DNA of 10,483 bases from CAYMEV01 sp964431655 [NCBI: uncultured bacterium]. GTDB taxonomy: Bacteria > CAYMEV01. The notes under the pieces are model-generated. The model worked only from the letters and a program-made list of their open reading frames with translations. It made no database searches and was not told the origin of the DNA. Location of the stretch: positions 1 through 10,483 of the forward strand of contig CAYSKJ010000118.1 of NCBI GenBank assembly GCA_964431655.1, read 5' to 3'. Within the stretch, counting starts at the first letter, position 1, and each line of letters starts with the position of its first letter. Below, in pieces: positions 1 through 7,163 of this stretch. A program made the translations under genes and the position numbers.

Positions 1-333
1 GTCATAAGATCCCCCGTCTCCGCCGAAGGCTACGAACTTGATATCCTTGTTTATTTTGCCCTGCTTTTTGAGGCTCTGATACATGGCTTCAACACCCGAG
101 ATAGTGGCAGCAGCGTTTTCAAAGGCACTGTGTATCCAGGGTGTATTCCAGGATGTATAGGGATATATCGTGGTTGCAACCTCAAGGCATCCTGTGGCAT
201 TTGCAATTACCAGGGGCCAGTCGGAAGCCATGAAAAGCATCTTTGTTATGATAGGGATCGGACAGCCGGCACATAATCTATGTCCGGATGTAAACAAATT
301 ATTCCTGTTTGGTAAATCTTTAGCTCTAACCAT
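1..333 (-). CDS. porB: Pyruvate:ferredoxin oxidoreductase beta subunit, partial (C-terminus beyond the left edge)
   Basis: This is the thiamine-diphosphate-binding beta subunit of the four-subunit 2-oxoacid:ferredoxin oxidoreductase; only the first 111 residues are in the window. The ATG at 333 follows an AGGAGG ribosome binding site in the 15-nt gap after porA. Cysteines of the family's [4Fe-4S] cluster are visible as GHRLCAGC (C21, C24) and ATGC (C49), followed by the conserved EVATT..P.TSWNTPWIHSAFENAAAT stretch. The last visible residues, GGDGGSYD (104-111), are the start of the ThDP/Mg-binding GDG motif. It is the last of the four por genes and is presumably co-translated with them. Assignment to pyruvate rather than another 2-oxoacid rests mainly on the alpha subunit. 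No terminator can be seen because the gene is cut by the window edge. Confidence 0.95.
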   Translation of the reverse strand, partial: MVRAKDLPNRNNLFTSGHRLCAGCPIPIITKMLFMASDWPLVIANATGCLEVATTIYPYTSWNTPWIHSAFENAAATISGVEAMYQSLKKQGKINKDIKFVAFGGDGGSYD

Positions 334-348
334 TTTTCTTCCTCCTCT

Positions 349-1530
349 TTAATCCCTGTGGGTAATGTATTCGCAGACAGGCGGTACTTTCCCCGTCTTG
401 ACATAAGCATCCATTTCCCCGTAAACTGAATCTATGTGGTTCTCTTCAAGATCTCTTCCGCCAAGACCATATACCTTGCCGTAAACAAAAGGCCTTTTAT
501 CAAGATTATACATTGCGCTTCTTATCTCGGCAAGGAGAGGGCCTGACTGAGCACCGAAAGAATCACTCCTGTCAAGCACACATATCACCTTCTTGCTTTT
601 CAGCTCCTCCACCAGTTCTTCTGTCGGGAAGGGGCGGAATACCCTCAGTTTCAGGAGTCCGAGGTTTATACCTTTGGCCTTATAGCTGTCAATCATGTAT
701 TTTATTGTGCCCGCAGAGCTGTTTAAGGCAATAATGGCCATATCTGACTCATCAAAATTGTATTTTTCATACAGGCTGTAATCGCGGTTGAACTGCTTTT
801 TATAATCTCCGGCCACCTGTTTAATAATTTCTTTTGCCCTTGCCATGGCATCCTGCTGCTGTTTTTTGAATTCAATGTAATAATCCTGAAGGGCAAGAAG
901 TCCCATGCTTATAGGATTATCAACATCGAGAAGGGGAAGCTTCGGCTTATACTCTCCGATAAATTTTCTCACATCTTCATCTTCCAGGTAATCCACCCTG
1001 TCTATGCTGTGACTGGTAATAAAACCATCAAAGTTTACCATTACAGGCAGAAGCACATCAGGGTGCTCTGCAATTCTGACGGCCTGTATAAGATTGTCAT
1101 AAGCCTCCTGGGCGGTTTCACTGTAAAGCTGTATCCATCCTGAGTCCCTTGCGCCCATGGCATCGGAATGGTCGCAATGAATATTGATAGGTGCAGATAG
1201 GGCTCTGTTTACGACCGTAAGAATTATGGGAAGCCTCATCCCGGAAGCAATGTAAAGCATCTCCCACATAAGGGCCAGCCCGTTTGCGCTGGTAGCATTC
1301 ATTACCCTGCCACCTGCTGCAGATGCCCCTATGCATGCGCTCATGGCAGAATGTTCACTTTCTACCGTAACAAGGTTGGTATTGACAATGCCGTCATGCA
1401 CAAACTCGGAAAAATCCTCCATAACCTGCGTGGAAGGAGTAATTGGATATGCAGCGCATACATCGGGGTTAATCTGTTTCATGGCATATGCTGCAGCTCC
1501 ATTGCCTGTTGTTGCAACTATCTGTGTCAT
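349..1530 (-). CDS. porA: Pyruvate:ferredoxin oxidoreductase alpha subunit
   Basis: This 393-residue protein is the alpha subunit of pyruvate synthase, which catalyses pyruvate + CoA + oxidised ferredoxin = acetyl-CoA + CO2 + reduced ferredoxin in the cytoplasm. Visible family motifs are AAYPITPST (26-34), which contributes to the pyrimidine side of the ThDP site and to substrate binding, VESEHSAMSACIGASAAGGR (56-75), MGARDSGWIQ (125-134) and NFDGFITSH (166-174). The YPITPST and DGFITSH signatures and the length fit the pyruvate class better than the 2-oxoglutarate or branched-chain classes; this is inference from family knowledge. The ATG at 1530 overlaps the porD stop as ATGA, with a GGAGAAGG ribosome site inside the end of porD, so translational coupling is likely. 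The protein ends 15 nt before porB. Nothing looks truncated. Confidence 0.95.
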   Translation of the reverse strand: MTQIVATTGNGAAAYAMKQINPDVCAAYPITPSTQVMEDFSEFVHDGIVNTNLVTVESEHSAMSACIGASAAGGRVMNATSANGLALMWEMLYIASGMRLPIILTVVNRALSAPINIHCDHSDAMGARDSGWIQLYSETAQEAYDNLIQAVRIAEHPDVLLPVMVNFDGFITSHSIDRVDYLEDEDVRKFIGEYKPKLPLLDVDNPISMGLLALQDYYIEFKKQQQDAMARAKEIIKQVAGDYKKQFNRDYSLYEKYNFDESDMAIIALNSSAGTIKYMIDSYKAKGINLGLLKLRVFRPFPTEELVEELKSKKVICVLDRSDSFGAQSGPLLAEIRSAMYNLDKRPFVYGKVYGLGGRDLEENHIDSVYGEMDAYVKTGKVPPVCEYITHRD

Positions 1531-1847
1531 TTGCCTTCTCCTTTCCTGAATTTTTCTTCTTCGTCCATTATGAGGGCCTTAACGCCCTTTTTGCCCGGGC
1601 ATTCATTGGCACATATACCGCAGCCCTTGCAGTAGTCATAGTTTATACCTACCATCTGTCCGTTTTCAACCATAATTGCCATATCCGGGCAGAAAACATA
1701 GCAGAACATGCATTGTATGCAGTTCTCACTGCTATATATAGGCCTTTTGGACCTCCAGTCGCCTGTCTTGTTCAAAAGAGCGGTAGCGCCCTTTGGTATT
1801 GTTCCTCCGATGGGTATCTCCCTGTATCCTTTCAAGCTGTCAAACAT
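1527..1847 (-). CDS. porD: Pyruvate:ferredoxin oxidoreductase delta subunit (2x[4Fe-4S] ferredoxin)
   Basis: This 106-residue polyferredoxin subunit carries electrons from the ThDP/[4Fe-4S] centre of the enzyme towards external ferredoxin. Two classical cluster motifs are present: CIQCMFCYVFCP (C43, C46, C49, C53) and CKGCGICANECP (C73, C76, C79, C83). The N-terminal segment WRSKRPIY is typical of PorD. I chose the ATG at 1847 over an in-frame ATG at 1877 because it has a GGAGG site 8 nt upstream and because the upstream residues lie inside porC. The start overlaps the porC stop by 8 nt, and the stop overlaps the porA start by 4 nt, so this gene is locked into the operon on both sides. Confidence 0.95.
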   Translation of the reverse strand: MFDSLKGYREIPIGGTIPKGATALLNKTGDWRSKRPIYSSENCIQCMFCYVFCPDMAIMVENGQMVGINYDYCKGCGICANECPGKKGVKALIMDEEEKFRKGEGK

Positions 1848-2412
1848 TTTCTTTTGCCTCCTTATACCCTCTTTCAATGCTTTTAATGTTTCCTTCGACT
1901 ATCTTGTCGGAAAACCTTCCCCTGAATGTCTTCTCGGCAGCCTTGATTACCTCGTTAAGCTCAACAAGACCTGTAGCTTTTACAAAAAGCCCAAGCATGG
2001 GGCCGTTGGGAATCGCCCTCCCAATAGTGTCCAGGGCTATCTGATTGGCTGCCAGGGTGAATATTTTGTTTTCTGTCCCGAGTTTTTTCTGTATATCTTC
2101 GGGACTGTCTTTTGTATTTACAAGAAATACGGTGTTTTCCTTGATTCCTGAAACTATGTCGTTCCTCCCAATAAGTGTATTGTCCACGATGATCACAACA
2201 TCCGGATGCTTTACCGGTGTGTGCAGGGTTATCCTGTTTTTGGAGAACCTGTTGAATGCCTTCAACGGAGCGCCTCTTCTTTCCGGGCCGTATTCCGGAA
2301 AAGCCTGGATATACATTCCGGTTGACAGGACTGATGAAGCGAGCATCTTGGCGCCTGTTACGGTACCCTGGCCTCCTCTTCCGTGCCAACGGACCTCAAT
2401 GTATTGTTTCAT
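1840..2412 (-). CDS. porC: Pyruvate:ferredoxin oxidoreductase gamma subunit
   Basis: This 190-residue gamma subunit is the first gene of the por operon. It has the family signature RWHGRGGQGTVTGAK (8-22), followed by FPEYGPERRGAP (38-49) and, later, AIPNGPMLGLFVKAT; gamma subunits form part of the CoA-interacting domain III. The reading frame is open further upstream to 2484, but I place the start at the ATG at 2412. It has a strong AGGAGG site 7 nt upstream, begins directly with MKQYIEVRWHGRGGQG as gamma subunits do, and the extra upstream residues resemble nothing in the family. The upstream AT-rich region holds a plausible promoter and an operator-like palindrome. The order gamma-delta-alpha-beta is also known from Thermotoga and many anaerobes. 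Confidence 0.94.
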   Translation of the reverse strand: MKQYIEVRWHGRGGQGTVTGAKMLASSVLSTGMYIQAFPEYGPERRGAPLKAFNRFSKNRITLHTPVKHPDVVIIVDNTLIGRNDIVSGIKENTVFLVNTKDSPEDIQKKLGTENKIFTLAANQIALDTIGRAIPNGPMLGLFVKATGLVELNEVIKAAEKTFRGRFSDKIVEGNIKSIERGYKEAKENV

Positions 2413-2461
2413 TATGAAATCCTCCTGAAAATTAATTAGTTCTGTTTCCTGAATTATTGTG

Positions 2462-2480
2462 CTCATAATACAATTGTGAG
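2462..2480. promoter_or_regulatory. Operator-like inverted repeat at the predicted por transcription start
   Basis: The 19-bp element has arms CTCATAAT and ATTGTGAG around an ACA spacer; 7 of 8 arm positions are complementary. It lies just downstream of the candidate por -10 box and covers the predicted start site, where a repressor would block transcription. I cannot assign it to a known regulator. It is not a good match to a Rex, CRP or FNR consensus. Confidence 0.3.
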
Positions 2481-2484
2481 GCAA

Positions 2485-2512
2485 ATATTATCACTGAATT
2501 TATAATTTGCAA
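2485..2512 (-). promoter_or_regulatory. Candidate sigma-A promoter of the porCDAB operon
   Basis: Read on the minus strand, a -35-like TTGCAA (2512-2507) is followed after 16 bp by TAATAT (2490-2485). A TG one base upstream of the -10 gives an extended -10 form. Transcription would begin near 2478 and leave a leader of roughly 65 nt before the porC ATG. The assignment is by eye only. The region is so AT-rich that chance -10 matches are expected; the TG extension and the TTGCAA element make this the best candidate. Confidence 0.45.
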
Positions 2513-2590
2513 GGAATTTATAATTAATCTCTTTAATCATTCAGGAATAAACCTTTTTTATAATAATTATAAATTATGTATAAGTATATG

Positions 2591-2630
2591 TATATAAATA
2601 ATATATGAATTCATATAATTTATTTGTATA
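2591..2630. repeat. 40-bp AT-rich inverted repeat with a perfect 16-bp palindromic core
   Basis: The core TATATGAATTCATATA (2602-2617) is a perfect palindrome centred on an EcoRI-type GAATTC. It is flanked by TATATAAATAA on the left and ATTTATTTGTATA on the right. The reverse complement of the right flank reads TATACAAATAAAT, so the symmetry continues outward with one mismatch and a two-base length difference. There is no U-tract following on either strand, so it is not a standard terminator. It sits between the two divergent promoters and could be a protein-binding site or simply AT-rich symmetry. Confidence 0.45.
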
Positions 2631-2655
2631 GATTATAAAACTATTTATAAATTTA

Positions 2656-2683
2656 TTAACAGTCCAGGATTTAATGTTATAAT
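2656..2683 (+). promoter_or_regulatory. Candidate uvrC promoter with extended -10, very close to the ATG
   Basis: TTAACA (2656-2661) and TATAAT (2678-2683) are separated by 16 bp, and a TG at 2675-2676 makes a perfect extended -10 (TGTTATAAT). Only 7 nt separate the -10 from the uvrC ATG at 2691, so transcription would be predicted to start at or one base before the start codon. No ribosome binding site is present between the promoter and the ATG. Confidence 0.55.
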
Positions 2684-2690
2684 CCATCAA

Positions 2691-4502
2691 ATGGAAAGAA
2701 ATGCTTTTTCCCGATTCGTTGAAACTGCCCCTTCTTCGTGCGGATGCTATATATTCAGGGATAATGAGAAGAAAATTCTGTATATTGGCAAGTCTATTAA
2801 TATAAAATCGCGCCTCAGCTCCTATTACGAAAACTTCTGCCGTGATACTAAATCAGGTCTTCTGGTCAGAGAATCCTCTGATATTGAAACCATCAGCACT
2901 GAAAATGAAAAGGATGCCCTTCTGCTTGAGAACAACCTTATAAAAAGGTATAAACCGCGATTTAATGTGCTTTTAAAGGATGATAAGCAGTATCCCCTGC
3001 TGGAAATTGATATTAATGATGATTTCCCTGCATTAAAGCTTAAGAGGAAGATTGAAAGCCGGGACAGAATCTATTTTGGCCCCTTTATCAGCTCCCGGAA
3101 GCTTAGGGAAAATATCAAATACCTGAGAAGGCTCTTTAAGATCAGAGCCTGTACAGACCATTTAAAACCCTCCAGGGACAGCAAGCCTTGTCTTTACAGC
3201 CAGATGGGGGCATGCCCTGCACCATGCTGCTGCGGGATCTCCAGAGAAGATTACCGGGAAAATATAAATAATCTGATTCTTTTCCTCAAGGGTAAAAAGA
3301 CCAGGCTTCTGGAGATACTTGAGAACAAAATGATGGAACTCTCTGATAAAGAAATGTATGAAGAAGCTTCATATATAAGGGATAAAATAATATATCTTAA
3401 ATCTATACTTGAAAAACAGAAGGTTATAGTCGACTCTGATAAGGATATTGATGTTATTTCATGCTATATGGAAGGGGAATACATTGTATTTTCCATACTG
3501 TATATAAGGAACCATAACCTTATTGATAAAAAGGATATTCACACTTTTACCCGGGATAAGATAATTGATGATTCGATTTTCTATAATCTGCTCATAGACC
3601 AGTATTCAGAAAATCGCTATATCCCTGATATAATAGTTATTGATAACAGGAGCATCGACAGCATGCTTATCAAAAGCCTTCTGGAAAAAAACAAAAAGGG
3701 ATTAAAGATTATTACCCACCCGAAAAAACAGCTTTACAGCCTTTTGATGACAGCCCGCAGGAACGCTAAAAGTTATTTCGACAACCGGCTGACCTATCAC
3801 CACTCTTACAGCGCAAACATAATGGAGAGCCTTAAACTGTCACTCAACCTGGAAAATAAACCCTCCATGATAGACTGTTTTGATATATCAAACCTCTTTG
3901 GAAAAAATTCAGTAGGGGTATGCATAAGATTTGAAAATCTTCATCCCAAAAAAACCCTTTACAGGAAATTCAGCCTTAAAAGCAGGATAGACGACTATGA
4001 AAGCATCAAGGAGTCTGTTTACCGAAGGTACAAGGCTATTTCCGAAGAGGACTCCCCTGATCTCATTCTCATTGACGGAGGCCGGTCACAATTATCCGTG
4101 GCTGTTGAAAGCCTTCAAAGGCTCCATCTTAATATACCCGCGGTTTCTATTTCCAAGATTAATGATAAAAACCAGCTTTATGAAAAAGTTCATACCGTTG
4201 ACGGCAGGGCCTTTGATATAAAGCCCGGTGACAGCCATTTTCTGTTCCTTGCCAGGGTAAGGGACGAAGCCCACAGGTTTGCCGTAATGTCCCACAGGAA
4301 AAAGAGGCATAAAGCCATGTTCAGGTCCTTCTTGGATGAGATACCCGGTATAGGCCCGGCAAGGAAAAAAGCCCTTCTGGAGCATTTCAGAACCCCTGAG
4401 AATATAGCAAGGGCCTCTCTGAACGAACTTTCTGCCCTAAAGGGCATATCCGGCGAGCTCGCCGCAACAATTAAGGCCTACTGCAGCTCCTTAAGTCTCT
4501 GA
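2691..4502 (+). CDS. uvrC: Excinuclease ABC subunit C
   Basis: UvrC makes both incisions around a DNA lesion after UvrA/UvrB damage recognition in nucleotide excision repair. The 603-residue protein is full length. The N-terminal GIY-YIG nuclease carries CGCYIF (17-22), YIGKS (31-35) and the catalytic-type Arg41. Cysteines 154, 167, 175 and 179 match the spacing of the proposed UvrC iron-sulfur cluster (C154, C166, C174, C178 in E. coli). A UVR coiled-coil for UvrB binding lies at about 206-240. The C-terminal RNase H-like nuclease shows FDISN (D398), RIDD (434-435), LIDGG (D462) and RDEAHRFAVMSHRKKR (H528). A helix-hairpin-helix pair follows (about 546-598). The first ATG is the only sensible start: there is no in-frame upstream start, the family motif begins soon after it, and it lacks a Shine-Dalgarno site. 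The usual GIY reads GCY here. It converges on the next gene with 5 bp between stops. Confidence 0.97.
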   Translation: MERNAFSRFVETAPSSCGCYIFRDNEKKILYIGKSINIKSRLSSYYENFCRDTKSGLLVRESSDIETISTENEKDALLLENNLIKRYKPRFNVLLKDDKQYPLLEIDINDDFPALKLKRKIESRDRIYFGPFISSRKLRENIKYLRRLFKIRACTDHLKPSRDSKPCLYSQMGACPAPCCCGISREDYRENINNLILFLKGKKTRLLEILENKMMELSDKEMYEEASYIRDKIIYLKSILEKQKVIVDSDKDIDVISCYMEGEYIVFSILYIRNHNLIDKKDIHTFTRDKIIDDSIFYNLLIDQYSENRYIPDIIVIDNRSIDSMLIKSLLEKNKKGLKIITHPKKQLYSLLMTARRNAKSYFDNRLTYHHSYSANIMESLKLSLNLENKPSMIDCFDISNLFGKNSVGVCIRFENLHPKKTLYRKFSLKSRIDDYESIKESVYRRYKAISEEDSPDLILIDGGRSQLSVAVESLQRLHLNIPAVSISKINDKNQLYEKVHTVDGRAFDIKPGDSHFLFLARVRDEAHRFAVMSHRKKRHKAMFRSFLDEIPGIGPARKKALLEHFRTPENIARASLNELSALKGISGELAATIKAYCSSLSL

Positions 4503-4507
4503 CTGCT

Positions 4508-7069
4508 TCAGCTGGCTGTCTTATCTGCCTTTTTTACTGTGCTTATGAGAATAAGTCCGAAAATATAAACACCGCAGGCAAAAAATATTACAGCCCGGAA
4601 TCCCATGGTCAGGGCAAGAATAACACACAGTACGGACCCAATTACTGTGGTATAGCCGTTTATACCCCACACCCAGGGTATTAAATCCTCTGAAACACTG
4701 CTGGTAACCCTTATCCCCAGGGGAAAGGGCATACCCATGACTATGCCGAGGGGGAAAATCAGCAGTACTGATACCAGTATCCTCACAAAGGTTGAGTATC
4801 CCAGGAACATGCTAAAAATTGACGGGGAAAGGAAAAGCAGTAGAACTGAAACGAGAACTATACCTGGAATAATGAACATCAGGGCTTTCTGAGGCTTTTC
4901 CTTAAAGCGGGAGCTGATAAAACTGCCGCACCCCGCTGCTGTTAGCATTGAAAACAGCACAACGGTCACAGAATAGGTCGGATTTCCCATAAAAAGGGTG
5001 AACTTTTGAATAAACACTATCTCAATCAGGATAAAAGCCAGGCCCAGGGATGCAAAATAACCCATGAACCGGAGTTTACCTCTGGCTTTCAAGCCCTTTC
5101 TCTTGAACAGGTACAGGGGCAGTATTATAAATATTATAGATAAAAAGGCCGCTTCCAGCAGAATAACAATAAGGGAATGGTCAGTTATATTGCTGTTGAA
5201 AAGCAGGAATTCAGGTACCTTATCCGTGGTTCGGAACCCGCCGAACCTGGTGAAGTGATTGAAAAAAGGCCTGTTGTCATTTACCGGGGACATGTCTATT
5301 CCTGTCTCATCATAATATGCCTCGATAAACCCTTCCGTCTCTATAAGATTCTTATATAACTCGTATTCATGGTGGGTAATATTCAGACCCTCGGGTCCGT
5401 AAACACCCTCAAGCTGGCCTTCGGAACCGGCTATCCAGTGGTTGAAGAAATCAAGCTCATCTTCTGTGTAGCTACCGTTCTTATAGTAAAACTGGCCTCC
5501 TCCATACTGGTGCAGTGGATCTGTCAGTATAATTATTCTTTTTTCCGGGTTCTCTATGCCCAGCTCCCTCATTGCCTGAACGGCTACCGTTGCAAGCCTT
5601 ACAGCGCCCCACCTCCTGATATAGATAAAACCGTCCTCTTTAAGGTGTTCAATATATTCCTTGAAGGCATTAACTGTAATCAGGTATGTCTCGGAGACAT
5701 TGAGGGCTCCGGAAGCTATGGCAACCGGGGACGAATTGTTAATCTGCTGAAGAATGTCGTATTTGTCGGTGCTTCGTTTTATGAAACTTCTGCCCTCGTC
5801 ATTGATAAGCTCGACATTGTCCATATTGTATATACCGCCAATGAAATCCCTGTATTCATTCTGTACGATATCAACAATAACGGGGTCCAGCTCGACTCCG
5901 ACAAGGCTTTTAGGCTTGTGGGTCAGGGCATAAAGCACCTCCTCCCCTCCGCAGGGTCCAACAATAAGGACATCAGCATCAGGCTTCAGAAAGTAAACTA
6001 TACCGGCCCTCCGGGAAGGTTCCTCTTTTTCCAGATTCCCGTCAAAAGGCTTCATGAAGCCCTGGTTGCTTCCGCCGTCAATCCAGATTATCTTATCCAG
6101 TCCAAACGCTGCAACATCAATCCTGGATATGGGCCCCCACCTGCTGAATTCTATCTGGCCAGTCTCTTCCAGGAGATTATAGCTCCTTTTTATCTCATGG
6201 ACATTGACAAAAAAGAGTGTTTCCCGGAAAGGCAGAAACATTGCAAGAAGAATTATAACTGCTATGGCAAGGACTATGCTCTTTTTTGAAAGCATTTTTC
6301 CAAAAAACAATGCCGCCACGCCCCCCATAATGGCAGCGAATATCACCGCACCGGAAGCACCTAAAGCAGGAACCAGAGGCATAATAAGGAAACAGCCCAT
6401 ACCAGCTCCTATGAGGTTTGAAAAATACAGCCTGTTTATTTTTTTTGGCATTCTTGATAATATAAGGGCTACAACCACCCCATTGAAGAAAAAGGGTACG
6501 GCCAGGGAGATAAAATATACAGCAAGGTAAAGATAGTTTACGGGGTTCGTTTTTAGCTCTGAAAACCGCAAGGGAACTTCAACAACGATTTTCAGCGTTA
6601 TTATAACGGATATGGCAAACAGTAGGGAAAAAGCCACTACAGCCTTGTTCAAATCAACCCTCTTAAAGTAGGGTATGATTGAAAGGGCTACACCGCTGAA
6701 ACCGAATCCGAAAAGAGCTGTACTGATAATAAGAAAGGCAAAATGACTGAAAAAGGATACAGAAAAAATCCTGGTCATGGTAACTTCCATAAGCAGGGAA
6801 GCGGCTGAAATAATTGCAAGTCCCAGGTAATACCACAGCATGGTGGTCTTTTTCTCAAAACCTTTGAATAACAGAGAAATAATATGCCTGATTATAAAAA
6901 GCCCGAGCAGGGCATATAATACATTGATAAACCCGCCGAAATCTACTACTCTGTTTCCAATTCTGAAAAATGTAGTCCCGCTGAAATAGACATAAAAAAG
7001 GACTACTGCCATAAAAAAAACAAGAACATCAAGTGCTCTTAAAATCTTATTCAACTTCGGTGTTTCCAA
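4508..7069 (-). CDS. Multi-spanning membrane protein with central spermidine-synthase-like domain
   Basis: This 853-residue protein has roughly nine N-terminal membrane segments (about 14-280), a soluble Rossmann domain (about 310-600) and about seven C-terminal segments (632-845). The soluble part resembles spermidine synthase and other SAM-type folds: VLIVGPCGGEEV (367-378) as the nucleotide loop, GVELDP (391-396) and DEGRSFI (424-430). The usual YDVIxxDxxDP motif, which supplies the catalytic aspartate, reads YDILQQINNSS, so aminopropyl transfer is doubtful. The membrane parts match the family of predicted spermidine synthases with membrane domains: MEVTMTRIFS near 94, then LIEIVFIQKF, GMPFPLGIR and WVWGINGY. 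No ATG fits. I chose the TTG at 7069 because GGAGG lies 8 nt upstream; a TTG at 7084 would overlap that site. The gene has its own promoter after the S51-like gene. Substrate and function are unknown. Confidence 0.8.
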   Translation of the reverse strand: METPKLNKILRALDVLVFFMAVVLFYVYFSGTTFFRIGNRVVDFGGFINVLYALLGLFIIRHIISLLFKGFEKKTTMLWYYLGLAIISAASLLMEVTMTRIFSVSFFSHFAFLIISTALFGFGFSGVALSIIPYFKRVDLNKAVVAFSLLFAISVIITLKIVVEVPLRFSELKTNPVNYLYLAVYFISLAVPFFFNGVVVALILSRMPKKINRLYFSNLIGAGMGCFLIMPLVPALGASGAVIFAAIMGGVAALFFGKMLSKKSIVLAIAVIILLAMFLPFRETLFFVNVHEIKRSYNLLEETGQIEFSRWGPISRIDVAAFGLDKIIWIDGGSNQGFMKPFDGNLEKEEPSRRAGIVYFLKPDADVLIVGPCGGEEVLYALTHKPKSLVGVELDPVIVDIVQNEYRDFIGGIYNMDNVELINDEGRSFIKRSTDKYDILQQINNSSPVAIASGALNVSETYLITVNAFKEYIEHLKEDGFIYIRRWGAVRLATVAVQAMRELGIENPEKRIIILTDPLHQYGGGQFYYKNGSYTEDELDFFNHWIAGSEGQLEGVYGPEGLNITHHEYELYKNLIETEGFIEAYYDETGIDMSPVNDNRPFFNHFTRFGGFRTTDKVPEFLLFNSNITDHSLIVILLEAAFLSIIFIILPLYLFKRKGLKARGKLRFMGYFASLGLAFILIEIVFIQKFTLFMGNPTYSVTVVLFSMLTAAGCGSFISSRFKEKPQKALMFIIPGIVLVSVLLLFLSPSIFSMFLGYSTFVRILVSVLLIFPLGIVMGMPFPLGIRVTSSVSEDLIPWVWGINGYTTVIGSVLCVILALTMGFRAVIFFACGVYIFGLILISTVKKADKTAS

Positions 7070-7077
7070 TGCCGTAA

Positions 7078-7082
7078 CCTCC
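7078..7082 (-). promoter_or_regulatory. Ribosome binding site that decides the TTG start at 7069
   Basis: GGAGG on the minus strand ends 8 nt before TTG at 7069, an ideal spacing. The alternative TTG at 7084 would include part of this site within the coding region and has no site of its own. Confidence 0.75.
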
Positions 7083-7115
7083 AAAAAATAAATTTATGCA
7101 GTCAAAACGCACTAA

Positions 7116-7144
7116 AATATCATTTTAATTGCTGGATTTGTCAA
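7116..7144 (-). promoter_or_regulatory. Sigma-A-type promoter for the SpeE-like membrane protein
   Basis: On the minus strand a perfect TTGACA (7144-7139) is followed by a 17-bp spacer and GATATT (7121-7116), a 4/6 match to TATAAT. Transcription would start near 7109, giving a leader of about 40 nt before the TTG start at 7069. It lies in the 94-bp gap after the S51-like stop codon, where I see no terminator hairpin, so the gene could be read both from this promoter and from upstream. Confidence 0.6.
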
Positions 7145-7163
7145 GAGAAATAGCTGGAAAGAA

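Larger units (their letters stand above)
2413..2690. other. AT-rich divergent intergenic region between porC and uvrC
   Basis: These 278 bases separate two divergent genes and are much richer in A and T than the flanking coding sequence. I see no credible small ORF, tRNA or terminator. They hold the ribosome binding site of porC, a candidate promoter for each direction, an operator-like palindrome and a long AT-rich inverted repeat, each listed separately. A further AT-only palindrome with 8-bp arms lies at 2557-2573 (TTTATAAT, A, ATTATAAA), but in such AT-rich sequence it may be chance. Confidence 0.8.

Noticed and set aside
2413-2484. N-terminal extension of PorC to an upstream ATG
   Set aside because: The ATG at 2412 has AGGAGG at good spacing and begins with the family's usual sequence; the extension would cover the predicted leader and operator.
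2474-2494. Rex- or FNR-type site (TTGTGA ... TCAC) upstream of por
   Set aside because: The half-sites are 11 bp apart, unlike the 4-bp spacer of Rex or FNR sites or the 6-bp spacer of CRP sites.
4451-4464. Perfect 14-bp GC-rich palindrome CGGCGAGCTCGCCG near the end of uvrC, considered as a terminator
   Set aside because: It encodes part of the conserved helix-hairpin-helix, leaves only a 5-bp stem with a tetraloop, and no U-tract follows on either strand.
5369-6289. 306-codon open frame on the plus strand opposite the membrane protein gene
   Set aside because: It lies wholly antisense to a well-supported gene, shows no recognisable motif or ribosome site, and its hydrophobic, proline- and cysteine-scattered composition is what an antisense frame produces.
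7085-7163. Terminator after the S51-like gene
   Set aside because: No stem-loop followed by a U-tract was found; the gap instead holds a TTGACA-type promoter.
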